Notes under the pieces: generated by a model | Seen by the model: only the letters and a program-made list of their open reading frames with translations | What the model was told of the DNA's origin: nothing | The model's database searches: none | Shown here: positions 52,926 to 62,407 of the stretch, piece by piece | Numbering within the stretch: position 1 is the stretch's first letter | Layout of the letters: each line of letters starts with the position of its first letter | NCBI GenBank assembly: GCA_020161455.1 | Contig: JAIUNZ010000001.1 | Location: forward strand, 124,001-188,000 | Direction of reading: 5' to 3' | DNA: 64,000 nt | Source: Bacteroidota bacterium | GTDB taxonomy: Bacteria; Bacteroidota; Bacteroidia; Flavobacteriales; Flavobacteriaceae | Program-made: the position numbers and the translations under genes

Positions 52926-52959
52926 TTGAACCATTTACTCTTAAACGCATAACATCATT

Positions 52960-55407
52960 ATGATTACTCTAAAATTTGGCGGAACATCTGTTGCAAATGC
53001 CGAAAACATATCAAAGACTGTTGCCATCATTGCCAACAAAAGTAACGAACACAAACTTGCCGTAGTGGTTTCTGCCTTTAGTGGCGTAACGGATTTGTTG
53101 ATACTTGCTGGTACTACTGCCGCTGCAAAAAACAAAAAATACAAAGACATTGTTGTTGAAATAGAACAAAAACACAAATCGGCTATTGATGAATTGATTC
53201 CTTTGACCGACCAAAGTGACATTATAGATACCATTAATAGCACCATCAATCATTTGAAAACACTGTTAGACGGTTGCTATTTATTAGGCGAAATTTCGAT
53301 ACGAACAGCAGATAGTGTGGCTGGTTTTGGCGAATTATTATCGTCTCAAATCATTGCTGTAGCCTTAAAACAAAAAGTAGCTACGGCTACCTTTAAAGAC
53401 AGTCGCGAATTAATAAAAACCAATTCTAACTTTGGTAAAGCCAGTGTAGATTTTGCAAAAACAAATCAATTAATTGCAAATTACTTTGCTGCCAATAAAA
53501 ATCAAGTGGTATTGCTACCTGGTTTTATAGCTTCGGATGTATCAGGAAACACTACAACTTTAGGTCGTGGTGGTTCTGATTATACGGCAGCAATTATTGC
53601 TGCAGCCGTTAAAGCCGATGTTTTAGAAATTTGGACAGATGTGAATGGTATGTTTACTGCCAATCCGAAATCGGTAAAACAGGCGCAACCTATTGAGCAT
53701 ATATCGTATCAAGAAGCGATGGAGTTGTCTCATTTTGGGGCAAAGGTATTGTATCCGCCAACTATTCAGCCAGTGTTAAAAGATAGTATTCCAATTTTCA
53801 TCAAGAATACCTTTGAACCTTCAGCTTATGGAACGTTAATTTCCAATAATCCAGAGAATAACACCAATCCTATAAAAGGAATTTCACATATTGATAATAT
53901 TGCCTTATTAACCCTTGAAGGTTCGGGTATGATAGGGGTTTCGGGTTCCTCAAAGCGATTGTTTGAAACACTGTCTAGAGAAAACATCAACGTAATATTT
54001 ATTACGCAAGCCTCATCAGAACATTCTATATGTATAGGAATTTTGAATGCAGAAGCGGATAATGCTAAAGCAGCCATTGATGCTATGTTTGAAATTGAAA
54101 TTGCACAAAACAAAATAGACCCATGCGTGGTTGAAAAAGATTTGTGTATTGTAGCATTAGTAGGTGAAAGCATGAAAAATCATCAAGGTATTTCAGGTAA
54201 AATGTTTAGTACGCTGGGAAAAAACAATGTGAATATACGTGCCATTGCACAAGGTGCTTCTGAACGAAATATATCGGTAGTGATTAATGAAAAGGATGTT
54301 AAAAAAGCACTAAACACACTCCACGAACGTTTCTTTGAGGACAATACAAAACAACTAAATCTATTCGTCATGGGTATTGGAAACGTTGGAGAGAAGTTTA
54401 TTGATCAAATAGCCCAGCAAAAGAAATTTTTAAAGGAAAACTTAAAGATAAACCTAAGAGTTATTGCTCTATCCAATTCAAGAAAGATGTACTTTAATGA
54501 AGATGGCATTTCTTTAAAAGACTGGAAGAATGAGGTAGATGCTGGAGAAACTGCAAATGTCAATACGTTTATCGCTAGAGCTAAAACACTCAATTTACGG
54601 AATAGTATTTTTGTTGATATTACGGCTAATTATGATATTGCTGGTATTTATGATCAATTCTTATGTGAGAATATTGCCGTAGTAACCTGCAATAAGATAG
54701 CTTGTTCATCGCAATATGAGAACTATAAAAACCTTAAAGGTTTATCACGAAAGTTTAACGCTCCGTTTTTATTTGAAACTAATGTTGGAGCAGGTTTACC
54801 AATCATTGATACACTAAAACATTTGATTGCATCAGGTGATAAAGTGAATAAAATCAATGCGGTACTATCTGGAAGTTTGAATTTTATATTCAATAACTTT
54901 AGTGATACTTATAGCTTTCATGATGTAGTAAAAGAAGCAGGTGTTCAAGGTTTTACTGAACCCGACCCAAAGATAGATTTGAGTGGTGTTGACGTGGCAC
55001 GTAAGATACTAATATTAATTAGAGAAAGTGGTTATCAGATGGAAATGGAAGACATTGAAAACAATTGTTTCCTCCCACAAGAATGTATGGATACGAAAGA
55101 TAATGCATCTTTTTTTGCTTCATTAATTAAGCATAAAGATCATTTCAACAAGTTATTAGCCGAAGCTAAAGCAAAAAATAGTCGCATCAAGTTTGTGGCT
55201 ACATTCGACAACGGAAAAGCATCCGTCGGATTACAGTTTATTCCACAAGACAGTCCTTTTTATAATCTTGAAGGAAAAGATAATATTGTAGAATTCTATA
55301 CCGATAGATATGTAGAACAACCACTAATTATCAAAGGTGCTGGTGCAGGTGCTGCAGTTACGGCATCTGGTATATTTGCTGATGTAATTAGAATTGGGAA
55401 TGTGTAA
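52960..55407 (+). CDS. thrA: Bifunctional aspartate kinase / homoserine dehydrogenase I
   Basis: An 815-residue fusion. The N-terminal kinase has the AK motif LKFGGTSVANAENI (residues 3-16) and LGRGGSDYTAAIIAAAV near residue 205; ACT-type regulatory segments follow (LLTLEGSGMIGVSGSSKRLF and ISGKMFSTLGKNNVNIRAIAQG). The homoserine dehydrogenase begins near residue 466 with LFVMGIGNVGEKFIDQIA (NAD(P)-binding) and ends GAGAGAAVTASGIFADVIRI. It makes aspartyl phosphate and later homoserine. The ACT domains imply feedback by Thr. It follows a Thr-rich leader and precedes thrB and thrC. Confidence 0.97.
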   Translation: MITLKFGGTSVANAENISKTVAIIANKSNEHKLAVVVSAFSGVTDLLILAGTTAAAKNKKYKDIVVEIEQKHKSAIDELIPLTDQSDIIDTINSTINHLKTLLDGCYLLGEISIRTADSVAGFGELLSSQIIAVALKQKVATATFKDSRELIKTNSNFGKASVDFAKTNQLIANYFAANKNQVVLLPGFIASDVSGNTTTLGRGGSDYTAAIIAAAVKADVLEIWTDVNGMFTANPKSVKQAQPIEHISYQEAMELSHFGAKVLYPPTIQPVLKDSIPIFIKNTFEPSAYGTLISNNPENNTNPIKGISHIDNIALLTLEGSGMIGVSGSSKRLFETLSRENINVIFITQASSEHSICIGILNAEADNAKAAIDAMFEIEIAQNKIDPCVVEKDLCIVALVGESMKNHQGISGKMFSTLGKNNVNIRAIAQGASERNISVVINEKDVKKALNTLHERFFEDNTKQLNLFVMGIGNVGEKFIDQIAQQKKFLKENLKINLRVIALSNSRKMYFNEDGISLKDWKNEVDAGETANVNTFIARAKTLNLRNSIFVDITANYDIAGIYDQFLCENIAVVTCNKIACSSQYENYKNLKGLSRKFNAPFLFETNVGAGLPIIDTLKHLIASGDKVNKINAVLSGSLNFIFNNFSDTYSFHDVVKEAGVQGFTEPDPKIDLSGVDVARKILILIRESGYQMEMEDIENNCFLPQECMDTKDNASFFASLIKHKDHFNKLLAEAKAKNSRIKFVATFDNGKASVGLQFIPQDSPFYNLEGKDNIVEFYTDRYVEQPLIIKGAGAGAAVTASGIFADVIRIGNV

Positions 55408-55417
55408 CCTTAGTTAG

Positions 55418-55438
55418 AGACGTAGCAATGCAACGTCT
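55418..55438. repeat. Small palindromic element between thrA and thrB
   Basis: AGACGT (55418-55423) and ACGTCT (55433-55438) flank AGCAATGCA, in the 51-base thrA-thrB gap. It resembles the ends of palindromic intergenic repeats with AGACGTTGC arms that occur in flavobacterial genomes. No T-run follows, so it is not a terminator. Confidence 0.5.
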
Positions 55439-55458
55439 GGACGGTAAAAAACAAAAAA

Positions 55459-56385
55459 ATGAACGAAATAAAAATATTTGCACCAGCAACTATAGCCAAT
55501 CTAAACTGCGGTTTTGATGTATTAGGATTGTGTTTGGATGGTATTGGAGATGAAATGATATTCCGAAAATCTACCGAAAAAGGACTGCGTATTACTAAAA
55601 TTACTGGTGCTGATTTACCTTTAGAGTTAGAGAATAATGTAGCTGGTGTTGCAGGTTTAGCTTTGTTAGATAAAGTAGAAATTGATTTTGGAATTGAAAT
55701 TGAAATCTACAAAAAGCTAAAACTTGGTAGTGGCATAGGTAGTTCATCAGCTAGTGCTGCAGGTGCGGTTTTTGGAATCAATGAATTGTTAGGCAAACCC
55801 TTTACAAAGAAAGAATTAGTAAACTTTGCTATGAAAGGTGAAGCTGTAGCTTCTGGTAGTGAACATGCGGACAACGTTGCTCCTTGCCTACTCGGTGGAT
55901 TTACTTTAGTTACAGGTTACAATCCATTGGAAGTCATCAGAATTGAAGCTCCAGCTGATTTGTTTGTTGTTGTTTTACATCCACATATTGAGGTAAAAAC
56001 TTCCGATGCACGCGCGGTATTAAAACCTGAAATATCTTTGAAAAATGCGATTACACAAATAGGAAATCTTGGTGGTTTTGTGGCGGGTTTATACACGAAT
56101 GATTATGATTTAATCGGTCGTTCTATGAAAGATGTTTTGGTAGAACCCTATCGCAAACATTTAATTCCTAATTTTGATTTGGTAAAGAATGTGGCATTAA
56201 GCAATAGAGCGTTAGGTGCTGGAATTTCAGGTGCTGGGCCAAGTATCTTTGCACTTTGCAAAGGAAAAAAAACCGCCGAAACAGTAGCAAATGCTATGCA
56301 AAATGCTTTCAAAGAAACTAAAATACCGTATGATATTCATGTTTCAAAAATAAATGAAGAAGGAACGAAATTAATTACGAATTAG
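55459..56385 (+). CDS. thrB: Homoserine kinase
   Basis: A 308-residue GHMP kinase that phosphorylates homoserine to O-phosphohomoserine. The GHMP phosphate-binding motif is KLGSGIGSSSASAAGAVFGI (about residues 90-109). The start EIKIFAPATIANLNCGFDVL is the usual homoserine kinase N-terminus, and the C-terminal motif GAGISGAGPSIFAL is present. It is the second gene of the thr operon; thrC follows 5 bases downstream. Confidence 0.97.
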   Translation: MNEIKIFAPATIANLNCGFDVLGLCLDGIGDEMIFRKSTEKGLRITKITGADLPLELENNVAGVAGLALLDKVEIDFGIEIEIYKKLKLGSGIGSSSASAAGAVFGINELLGKPFTKKELVNFAMKGEAVASGSEHADNVAPCLLGGFTLVTGYNPLEVIRIEAPADLFVVVLHPHIEVKTSDARAVLKPEISLKNAITQIGNLGGFVAGLYTNDYDLIGRSMKDVLVEPYRKHLIPNFDLVKNVALSNRALGAGISGAGPSIFALCKGKKTAETVANAMQNAFKETKIPYDIHVSKINEEGTKLITN

Positions 56386-56390
56386 CAATT

Positions 56391-57683
56391 ATGAATTATT
56401 TTAGCTTAAACAATAAAAACCACAAAGTATCTTTCAAACAAGCTGTAATCAATGGACTAGCACCAGATAAAGGATTATATTTTCCAGATAACATTACATC
56501 ATTGCCGACAACTTTTTTTGAGAATATTGAAAATAGTTCCAATGAAGAAATTGCTTTTGAAGCGATAAAACAATTCGTCGGTGATGAAATTCCTGAAATC
56601 ATTTTAAAACAAATCATCGCCGAAACCTTGTGTTTTGATTTTCCTTGTGTAAAAGTGGAAGATAATGTTTATTCCTTGGAACTTTTTCATGGTCCAACAA
56701 TGGCATTTAAAGATGTTGGTGCCCGATTTATGTCGCGTTGTATGGGATATTTCAATCAAAACTCCGAAGAAAAGAATACTGTTTTAGTTGCCACTTCGGG
56801 TGATACTGGTGGAGCAGTTGCTAGTGGCTTTCTTGGTGTAAAAAACGTGGAAGTAATTATACTTTACCCATCAGGAAAAGTTAGCGATATTCAGGAACGA
56901 CAGTTAACCACGTTAGGCAAAAACATCAAGGCATTGGAAGTTAATGGCGTTTTTGATGATTGCCAAGACATGGTGAAAAATGCTTTTTTAGACAAAACAT
57001 TAAAACATAAAAACTTGACTTCTGCCAATTCTATTAACATTGCACGTTGGTTGCCACAGATGTTTTATATTTTCTTTGCCTACAAACAACTAAAGAAACA
57101 CAACAAACCAATACTACTTTCATGTCCAAGTGGAAATTTTGGCAATATTTGCGCTGGAATTTTGGCAAAACGATTGGGTTTACCGATAGCACATTTTGTT
57201 GCTTCCACCAATGCAAATGATACTGTGCCGCGTTTTCTAGAAAACGGAAACTATGAACCAAAACCATCTGTTGTAACAATCTCAAATGCTATGGATGTTG
57301 GCAACCCAAGTAATTTTGTGCGTATTCAAGAGTTGTATAATCACGATTTGGCTGCATTTGAAAAAGACTTTTCTTCCTACAGTTTTACTGATGCTGAAAC
57401 TGAATTTGCAATAAAAGATATTTATTATAGAACAAACTATATTGCCGAACCTCACGGTGCTGTTGGTTATCTTGGATTGGAAAAAGAAATGGAGAAAAAA
57501 CCAGAAAGCATTGGCGTTTTCTTGGAAACTGCTCATCCAATTAAGTTTTTGGATATAGTTGAGCCATTATTAAATAATAAATTACCCATTCCGAAACAAA
57601 TTGAAAGTGTTTTGAATAAAGAAAAAGTGAGAACAAAGATTGCTACTTATGAAGATTTAAAAGAATTTCTACTTCGTAATTAA
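56391..57683 (+). CDS. thrC: Threonine synthase
   Basis: A 430-residue PLP enzyme converting O-phosphohomoserine to threonine. The PLP lysine is Lys107 in HGPTMAFKDVGARFMSR, and the phosphate-binding loop is ATSGDTGGAVASGF. Also present is the family segment LSCPSGNFGNICAGILAKRL. It completes thrA-thrB-thrC. Its stop codon overlaps that of the convergent TauE/SafE gene by 4 bases. Confidence 0.97.
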   Translation: MNYFSLNNKNHKVSFKQAVINGLAPDKGLYFPDNITSLPTTFFENIENSSNEEIAFEAIKQFVGDEIPEIILKQIIAETLCFDFPCVKVEDNVYSLELFHGPTMAFKDVGARFMSRCMGYFNQNSEEKNTVLVATSGDTGGAVASGFLGVKNVEVIILYPSGKVSDIQERQLTTLGKNIKALEVNGVFDDCQDMVKNAFLDKTLKHKNLTSANSINIARWLPQMFYIFFAYKQLKKHNKPILLSCPSGNFGNICAGILAKRLGLPIAHFVASTNANDTVPRFLENGNYEPKPSVVTISNAMDVGNPSNFVRIQELYNHDLAAFEKDFSSYSFTDAETEFAIKDIYYRTNYIAEPHGAVGYLGLEKEMEKKPESIGVFLETAHPIKFLDIVEPLLNNKLPIPKQIESVLNKEKVRTKIATYEDLKEFLLRN

Positions 57684-58492
57684 TGATTTAAAAAATTGAA
57701 AAACATAATCATGGATGCCAGCAATAAAGCAATCCCGATAAGTTTTTCAAGCAATGTAGAGGATATTGAAGTACTAATTTTGTGACCCACAAAAGCTCCA
57801 ATGGTAAAACCAATCATCACTGGCCAAGTTTTTTCAATTTGTATGTTTCCTTGTAAATAATGACTTATTGAACCTGTAACGCTAGTGATTAATATCATAA
57901 AAAGTGCCGTTGCAGTAGCTATTTTTGATGGAATTTTAAATACTTTCAACATTATTGGTGTTTTCATAAAACCGCCACCCATTCCAAAAAGCCCAGCTAT
58001 AGTACCAGATAACATCCCAAAGAATAAAACCATTTGCAAACTAACTCTGTAAGCAACATGTTTTTTTCTATTTTTAATTATATACCTTGGTTTCAAATGA
58101 TTCAGTTTGTCAAAGAAACCCAATTTTGTATTATCTTGATTTCTTTTAATAAAAAAAGAACTACCAATTAACAAAACCATTACAGAAAAAGCTATCTCAA
58201 GATTTTTTGGAGCAATGTAACTTAACAATAAACTACCAAGAATTACTCCAATCATTGTTGGCACTTCTAATAAAATGCCCATTTTAAAATCAACATTACT
58301 TTCTTTTCTATTTAAAAAAGTGGACATCATAGCCGATGGAATAAGTGAAAACATTGTAGATCCAACAGCCAATTCTATTGGATAACCAAAAAAAGCTATT
58401 AATATAGGAACAATAAATATTCCGCCGCCAAACCCTACAATGGAACCAAATAGGCTGATTAAAAAACTTATACAAATTAATAAGACAATCAA
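57680..58492 (-). CDS. TauE/SafE-family sulfite or sulfonate exporter-like protein
   Basis: A 270-residue protein with about eight membrane helices in two halves. Each half begins with a glycine-rich motif, GSIVGFGGGIFIVPILIAFF near residue 16 and GTIAGLFGMGGGFMKTPIML near residue 160, typical of TauE/SafE proteins that export sulfur-containing organic anions. The substrate is unknown. It is monocistronic in reverse orientation to the thr operon, and divergent from the L,D-transpeptidase gene. Confidence 0.85.
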   Translation of the reverse strand: MIVLLICISFLISLFGSIVGFGGGIFIVPILIAFFGYPIELAVGSTMFSLIPSAMMSTFLNRKESNVDFKMGILLEVPTMIGVILGSLLLSYIAPKNLEIAFSVMVLLIGSSFFIKRNQDNTKLGFFDKLNHLKPRYIIKNRKKHVAYRVSLQMVLFFGMLSGTIAGLFGMGGGFMKTPIMLKVFKIPSKIATATALFMILITSVTGSISHYLQGNIQIEKTWPVMIGFTIGAFVGHKISTSISSTLLEKLIGIALLLASMIMFFNFLNH

Positions 58493-58687
58493 TTGAAAGA
58501 AATTTTAGGAGAATTATTTATACAGAAAAAATGTTTTTCCAAAGTTACTAACTTACTAAAGAATTAATCTCAATTGAAACTTTTTTTCTTCTTAAATTAT
58601 TTGGGTTGGCAAAATTCTGTAACTATTCCTAATAATCTTATAAGAAAGGAAACCTTAAATAATTGCAATTTTACAAAAAATAAAACC

Positions 58688-59533
58688 ATGAAAAATTCTG
58701 TAAAAATAATTGCCTTAATTGTTAGTGTTATTTTCCTTTCTTGTAATGAAAAAAAGGAATCTAAAACGCATAAAAAACCTATAGTAGAAAGAATTCAACC
58801 AAAAGAAATTTCCTTTACATTTCAAAAAAGTAAAGAATGGTTGAATGGCAATACTGATACCAAAAAAGCAATGAATATAGTTTTGGCTATAAATCGTGTT
58901 GATAAAAGCAACCTCACCAAATTAGATAGCATCATAGTTCCAACAGATATATCGGGCGATATTGCCTATTATATGCCATTTCCATTGGATGTTTCCTCTT
59001 TAGAAGAAGTAAAAAAAATAATCGTATTTTCTTATGCTACACAAGCATTTGCCACTTATGAATATGGCGTTTTAACACATGTTGGCCCAACAAGCATGGG
59101 AAAAGAAAAAGACAAAACGCCAACTGGGTTATTCTTTACTAATTGGAAAGCTGAAGAAACTACCAGTACTTTTAATGATGAATGGAAATTGAAATGGAAT
59201 TTCAATATTGAAAACAAACTAGGTGTTGGTTTTCATCAATATGAATTGCCAGGTTATCCTGCTTCGCATTCTTGTCTTCGATTGTTAGAAAAAGATGCTA
59301 AAATGTTATATACTTTTGCCGATGAATGGGTTTTGGAAAGTGACCAAAAAATTGAGCTAAAAGGAACACCCGTAATAGTTTTTGGTAGCTATGACTTTGA
59401 AGGTCAAAAGCCTTGGTACGACTTAATAGAAAATCCTAAAGCCTTATCAATTTCTAAAGAGCAACTTGAAAAAGTTATTTCGCCTTATTTAAGTACTATA
59501 CTAAAAGAACAAGCAAAACGGGAAAATAAATAA
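58688..59533 (+). CDS. Lipoprotein with YkuD-type L,D-transpeptidase domain
   Basis: The ATG at 58688 gives a lipoprotein signal with lipobox VIFLSC (Cys19); the longer upstream frame (from 58574) lacks a signal. The catalytic YkuD motif is present as HQYELPGYPASHSCLRL (Cys196, with Ser193-His194-Ser195 before it), matching the SHGC.R consensus with Ser for Gly. The segment VGPTSMGKEKDKTPTG is the substrate-loop region. Such enzymes cross-link peptidoglycan peptides or attach lipoproteins. It is 281 residues long and lies in the envelope. Family members with SHS are found in Bacteroidota. Confidence 0.85.
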   Translation: MKNSVKIIALIVSVIFLSCNEKKESKTHKKPIVERIQPKEISFTFQKSKEWLNGNTDTKKAMNIVLAINRVDKSNLTKLDSIIVPTDISGDIAYYMPFPLDVSSLEEVKKIIVFSYATQAFATYEYGVLTHVGPTSMGKEKDKTPTGLFFTNWKAEETTSTFNDEWKLKWNFNIENKLGVGFHQYELPGYPASHSCLRLLEKDAKMLYTFADEWVLESDQKIELKGTPVIVFGSYDFEGQKPWYDLIENPKALSISKEQLEKVISPYLSTILKEQAKRENK

Positions 59534-59549
59534 TTTATAAAGCCGTAAT

Positions 59550-60164
59550 TTACGCTTCCATTTCGAAGAAAAGAGGTTCAATCATCACTTTGTCAGCTAG
59601 TGTTTCAACTCTTTCTATTATTTCGGAGCAAAAGAAAAGGCGTTGTGTTTTTTCGATACTCATACTCAATCGCAACACTATTGCATCCACACGATTTTTG
59701 AATAAAATATCGGCGTCATCAACAACAAACATACGAATGGTAGAAGCATTAAATCCTGCCGATGAAAACAAAGCATTGATGCGATTTGGTGTTCCAATGA
59801 GAATGTCTAAACCAAGTGAAATGATGTTTTTATCGTAATCGATATCGCCTTTGTCGTGCACACCAAGAATACTCAAATCATGGTAATTTGCATATTTCAG
59901 AAACAATTCTTCCATTTCCAAAACCTTTTCTTTACTTTCTACCATAATCAAAGCACGAGTACTTTCGCCAACTGTTCGCTCCAAGCGTTGAATAACGTTT
60001 AAAACAATTGTAGTTGTTTTTCCTGTTCCTTTTGGCGATTGAATCACAGCATCAGCACCACTTTTGATGGTTGAAAATGTTTCTATTTGCATTTCGTTTG
60101 CTTGGGTCAGTCCGTTTTCAACAAGTGCTTTTTGGAGGTTAGGGTTTATTTTTTTTAAATTCAT
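59550..60164 (-). CDS. DEAD-box-like protein with only the first RecA domain
   Basis: A 204-residue protein. It has a Q-motif-like start (GLTQANEMQIETF), Walker A SPKGTGKTTT (residues 43-52), the GTPxR-type motif GTPNRI (124-129) and a Walker B variant VVDDADIL (147-154) in place of DEAD. It ends soon after a motif III region (FFCSEI rather than SAT). The second RecA domain, with motifs IV-VI required for helicase activity, is absent. No downstream frameshift or continuing frame was seen, so this is probably a natural short form rather than a truncation. Confidence 0.78.
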   Translation of the reverse strand: MNLKKINPNLQKALVENGLTQANEMQIETFSTIKSGADAVIQSPKGTGKTTTIVLNVIQRLERTVGESTRALIMVESKEKVLEMEELFLKYANYHDLSILGVHDKGDIDYDKNIISLGLDILIGTPNRINALFSSAGFNASTIRMFVVDDADILFKNRVDAIVLRLSMSIEKTQRLFFCSEIIERVETLADKVMIEPLFFEMEA

Positions 60165-60260
60165 ATTTGGGCTACAAGTAGCGATTTTTATTATGCAAAA
60201 ATTTCTTTATTTTATTATCGTTGTGATATATTCTTAATACTTGACAATCAGGTCTTACTG

Positions 60261-61424
60261 CTATTTACTTGCAAACAATTTCACATCCGTTTCTGAGATT
60301 TCTGTTCCTCCTAAAATGATTAATCGTTCTACCACATTTCGCAATTCACGGATATTTCCTGTCCAATCATATTCTTGAAGTAATTTGATAGCATCTTTTG
60401 AAAATGATTTTGAAACACTTCCTTGTTCTTGAGCAATTTTATTCGAAAAATATTCAATTAATAACGGAATATCATCTCGTCTATCGTTCAGAGCTGGAAC
60501 TTTGATTAAAATGACCGCCAATCGATGGTATAAATCTTCACGAAAACGTCCTTCTTCAATTTCTTTTTTCAAGTCTTTATTAGTAGCAGCAACTACACGA
60601 ACATCTACTTTAATGTCTTTGTCTGCGCCTACTCGTTGCACCAAACTTTCTTGCAAAGCACGCAACACTTTGGCTTGTGCTGCCAAACTCATATCGCCAA
60701 TTTCATCTAAGAAAATTGTACCGCCATTAGCTGCTTCAAATTTTCCTGCTCTATCTTTCACGGCAGATGTAAACGCACCTTTTACATGCCCAAAAAGCTC
60801 ACTTTCAATTAATTCAGATGGAATAGCAGCACAGTTTACTTCGATTAAAGGAAATTCTGATCGTGCACTTTTGTCATGCAACTGATGCGCCACCAATTCT
60901 TTTCCTGTTCCGTTTGGTCCAGTGATTAAAACTCTTGCATCGGTTGGTGCTACTTTTTCAATCATTTCTTTAATCTGATTGATTGGTGCTGAGTTCCCAA
61001 CCATTTCATAATTTTTAGAAACTTTTTTCTTTAGAATTTTATTTTCAACAACTAATTGTTTTTTATCCAATGCATTACGAACCGTATTTAACAACCTATT
61101 CAAATCAGGTGGTTTTGAAATATAATCAAAGGCACCCAATCGCATCGTATTAACAGCAGTTTCCAAATCGCCATGTCCAGAAATCATGACCATTGGAATT
61201 TCAGGCTTTATTTTTTTAACAGCTTCTAACAGTTCTTCGCCGTTCATTTTTGGCATTTTTATATCACAAAGTACCAAATCATAATCGTCATTTTTGATTT
61301 TATCAAAACCTATTTTTCCATCTTCAGCTTCATCCACTTGGTATGTGGTGCTTTCTTCGGATAATATTTTCACCAATACACGACGGATAGCGGCTTCGTC
61401 TTCAATAATTAAGATTTTTGACAT
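60261..61424 (-). CDS. NtrC-type response regulator lacking the DNA-binding domain, with GAFTSA
   Basis: A 387-residue protein: receiver domain (Asp54 in LVLCDIKMPKMNG; Lys104 in YISKPP) and AAA+ domain (Walker A GPNGTGKE at 169-176, Walker B GTIFLDEIGD at 235-244, arginine-finger region RFREDLYHRL). The loop that contacts sigma-54 reads GAFTSA (216-221) instead of GAFTGA. The protein ends right after the AAA+ lid (RELRNVVERLIILGGTEISE), with no Fis-type HTH. The start is the usual MSKILIIEDEAAIRR. It may be a sigma-54 activator acting without specific DNA binding, or a regulator with a different output. Confidence 0.88.
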   Translation of the reverse strand: MSKILIIEDEAAIRRVLVKILSEESTTYQVDEAEDGKIGFDKIKNDDYDLVLCDIKMPKMNGEELLEAVKKIKPEIPMVMISGHGDLETAVNTMRLGAFDYISKPPDLNRLLNTVRNALDKKQLVVENKILKKKVSKNYEMVGNSAPINQIKEMIEKVAPTDARVLITGPNGTGKELVAHQLHDKSARSEFPLIEVNCAAIPSELIESELFGHVKGAFTSAVKDRAGKFEAANGGTIFLDEIGDMSLAAQAKVLRALQESLVQRVGADKDIKVDVRVVAATNKDLKKEIEEGRFREDLYHRLAVILIKVPALNDRRDDIPLLIEYFSNKIAQEQGSVSKSFSKDAIKLLQEYDWTGNIRELRNVVERLIILGGTEISETDVKLFASK

Positions 61425-61463
61425 AGTTTAAAAACAGATATTAAATTAAAATTTTTAACTGTA

Positions 61464-61471
61464 CAAAAGTA
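61464..61471 (-). promoter_or_regulatory. Possible -7 element for the NtrC-type regulator
   Basis: CAAAAGTA is the reverse of TACTTTTG, 40 bases upstream of the ATG at 61424. No -33 element was confirmed. Confidence 0.35.
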
Positions 61472-61548
61472 CTAATTTAACTTTAGTATCTCGATGTTTG
61501 TAGTAAGACGAATAGATTTTATACTTTTACAACTCAAAATTATGATAT

Positions 61549-62367
61549 ATGTCAACTGCAAAGAAAGATTATAAAAGAATTACCACCAAGTCATTATTTG
61601 ACATGAAAAAAAATGGTGAAAAAATATCCATGCTAACCGCTTATGATTATACCATGGCAAAAATTGTTGATTCGGCTGGCGTTGATGTAATATTAGTAGG
61701 CGATTCAGCTAGTAATGTTATGGCAGGACATGAAACTACGCTACCAATCACTTTAGACCAAATGATATATCATGCTTCATCTGTTGTTCGTGCTATCGAA
61801 CGTTCTTTAGTTGTGGTTGATTTACCGTTTGGAAGTTATCAATCCGATCCAAAAGAAGCTTTACGTTCCGCTATTAGAATCATGAAAGAAAGTGGCGGAC
61901 ATGCTGTGAAATTAGAAGGCGGAAGTGAGATTAAAGAAAGCATCAAACGTATTTTAAATGCCGGAATTCCTGTGATGGGTCATTTAGGATTAACACCACA
62001 ATCAATATACAAGTTTGGAACTTACACGGTTCGTGCCAAAGAAGAAGAAGAAGCCGAAAAATTAATTGAAGATGCTAAAATGCTAGAGCGAATTGGATGT
62101 TTTGCCTTGGTTTTAGAAAAAATTCCAGCTTCATTAGCAACTAAAGTAGCACAAAGCATTTCTATTCCAGTTATTGGAATTGGAGCAGGTGGCGGCGTTG
62201 ACGGACAAGTACTTGTTATTCATGACATGCTTGGAATGAATAACGAATTTAACCCAAGATTCTTAAGACGTTATTTGGATTTGTACGAACAAATGAATAA
62301 AGCTATCGGTCAATATGTTACCGATGTAAAATCGAAAGATTTTCCTAATGAAAGTGAGCAGTATTAA
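61549..62367 (+). CDS. panB: 3-methyl-2-oxobutanoate hydroxymethyltransferase
   Basis: A 272-residue TIM-barrel enzyme making ketopantoate from 2-oxoisovalerate and methylenetetrahydrofolate, the first committed step of pantothenate synthesis. The family signatures are [20 protein letters not shown] (near residue 25), [30 protein letters not shown] and [20 protein letters not shown]. The gene is single; panC and panD are not nearby. It is divergent from the NtrC-type regulator. Confidence 0.97.
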   Translation: MSTAKKDYKRITTKSLFDMKKNGEKISMLTAYDYTMAKIVDSAGVDVILVGDSASNVMAGHETTLPITLDQMIYHASSVVRAIERSLVVVDLPFGSYQSDPKEALRSAIRIMKESGGHAVKLEGGSEIKESIKRILNAGIPVMGHLGLTPQSIYKFGTYTVRAKEEEEAEKLIEDAKMLERIGCFALVLEKIPASLATKVAQSISIPVIGIGAGGGVDGQVLVIHDMLGMNNEFNPRFLRRYLDLYEQMNKAIGQYVTDVKSKDFPNESEQY

Positions 62368-62407
62368 CGAGATTGAAGGTTGTAGATTGTAAAACATTAT
62401 AATTGCG

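Noticed and set aside
58574-58687. N-terminal extension of the YkuD lipoprotein
   Set aside because: The extension reads like intergenic sequence and would hide the lipobox; the ATG at 58688 gives a proper lipoprotein signal.
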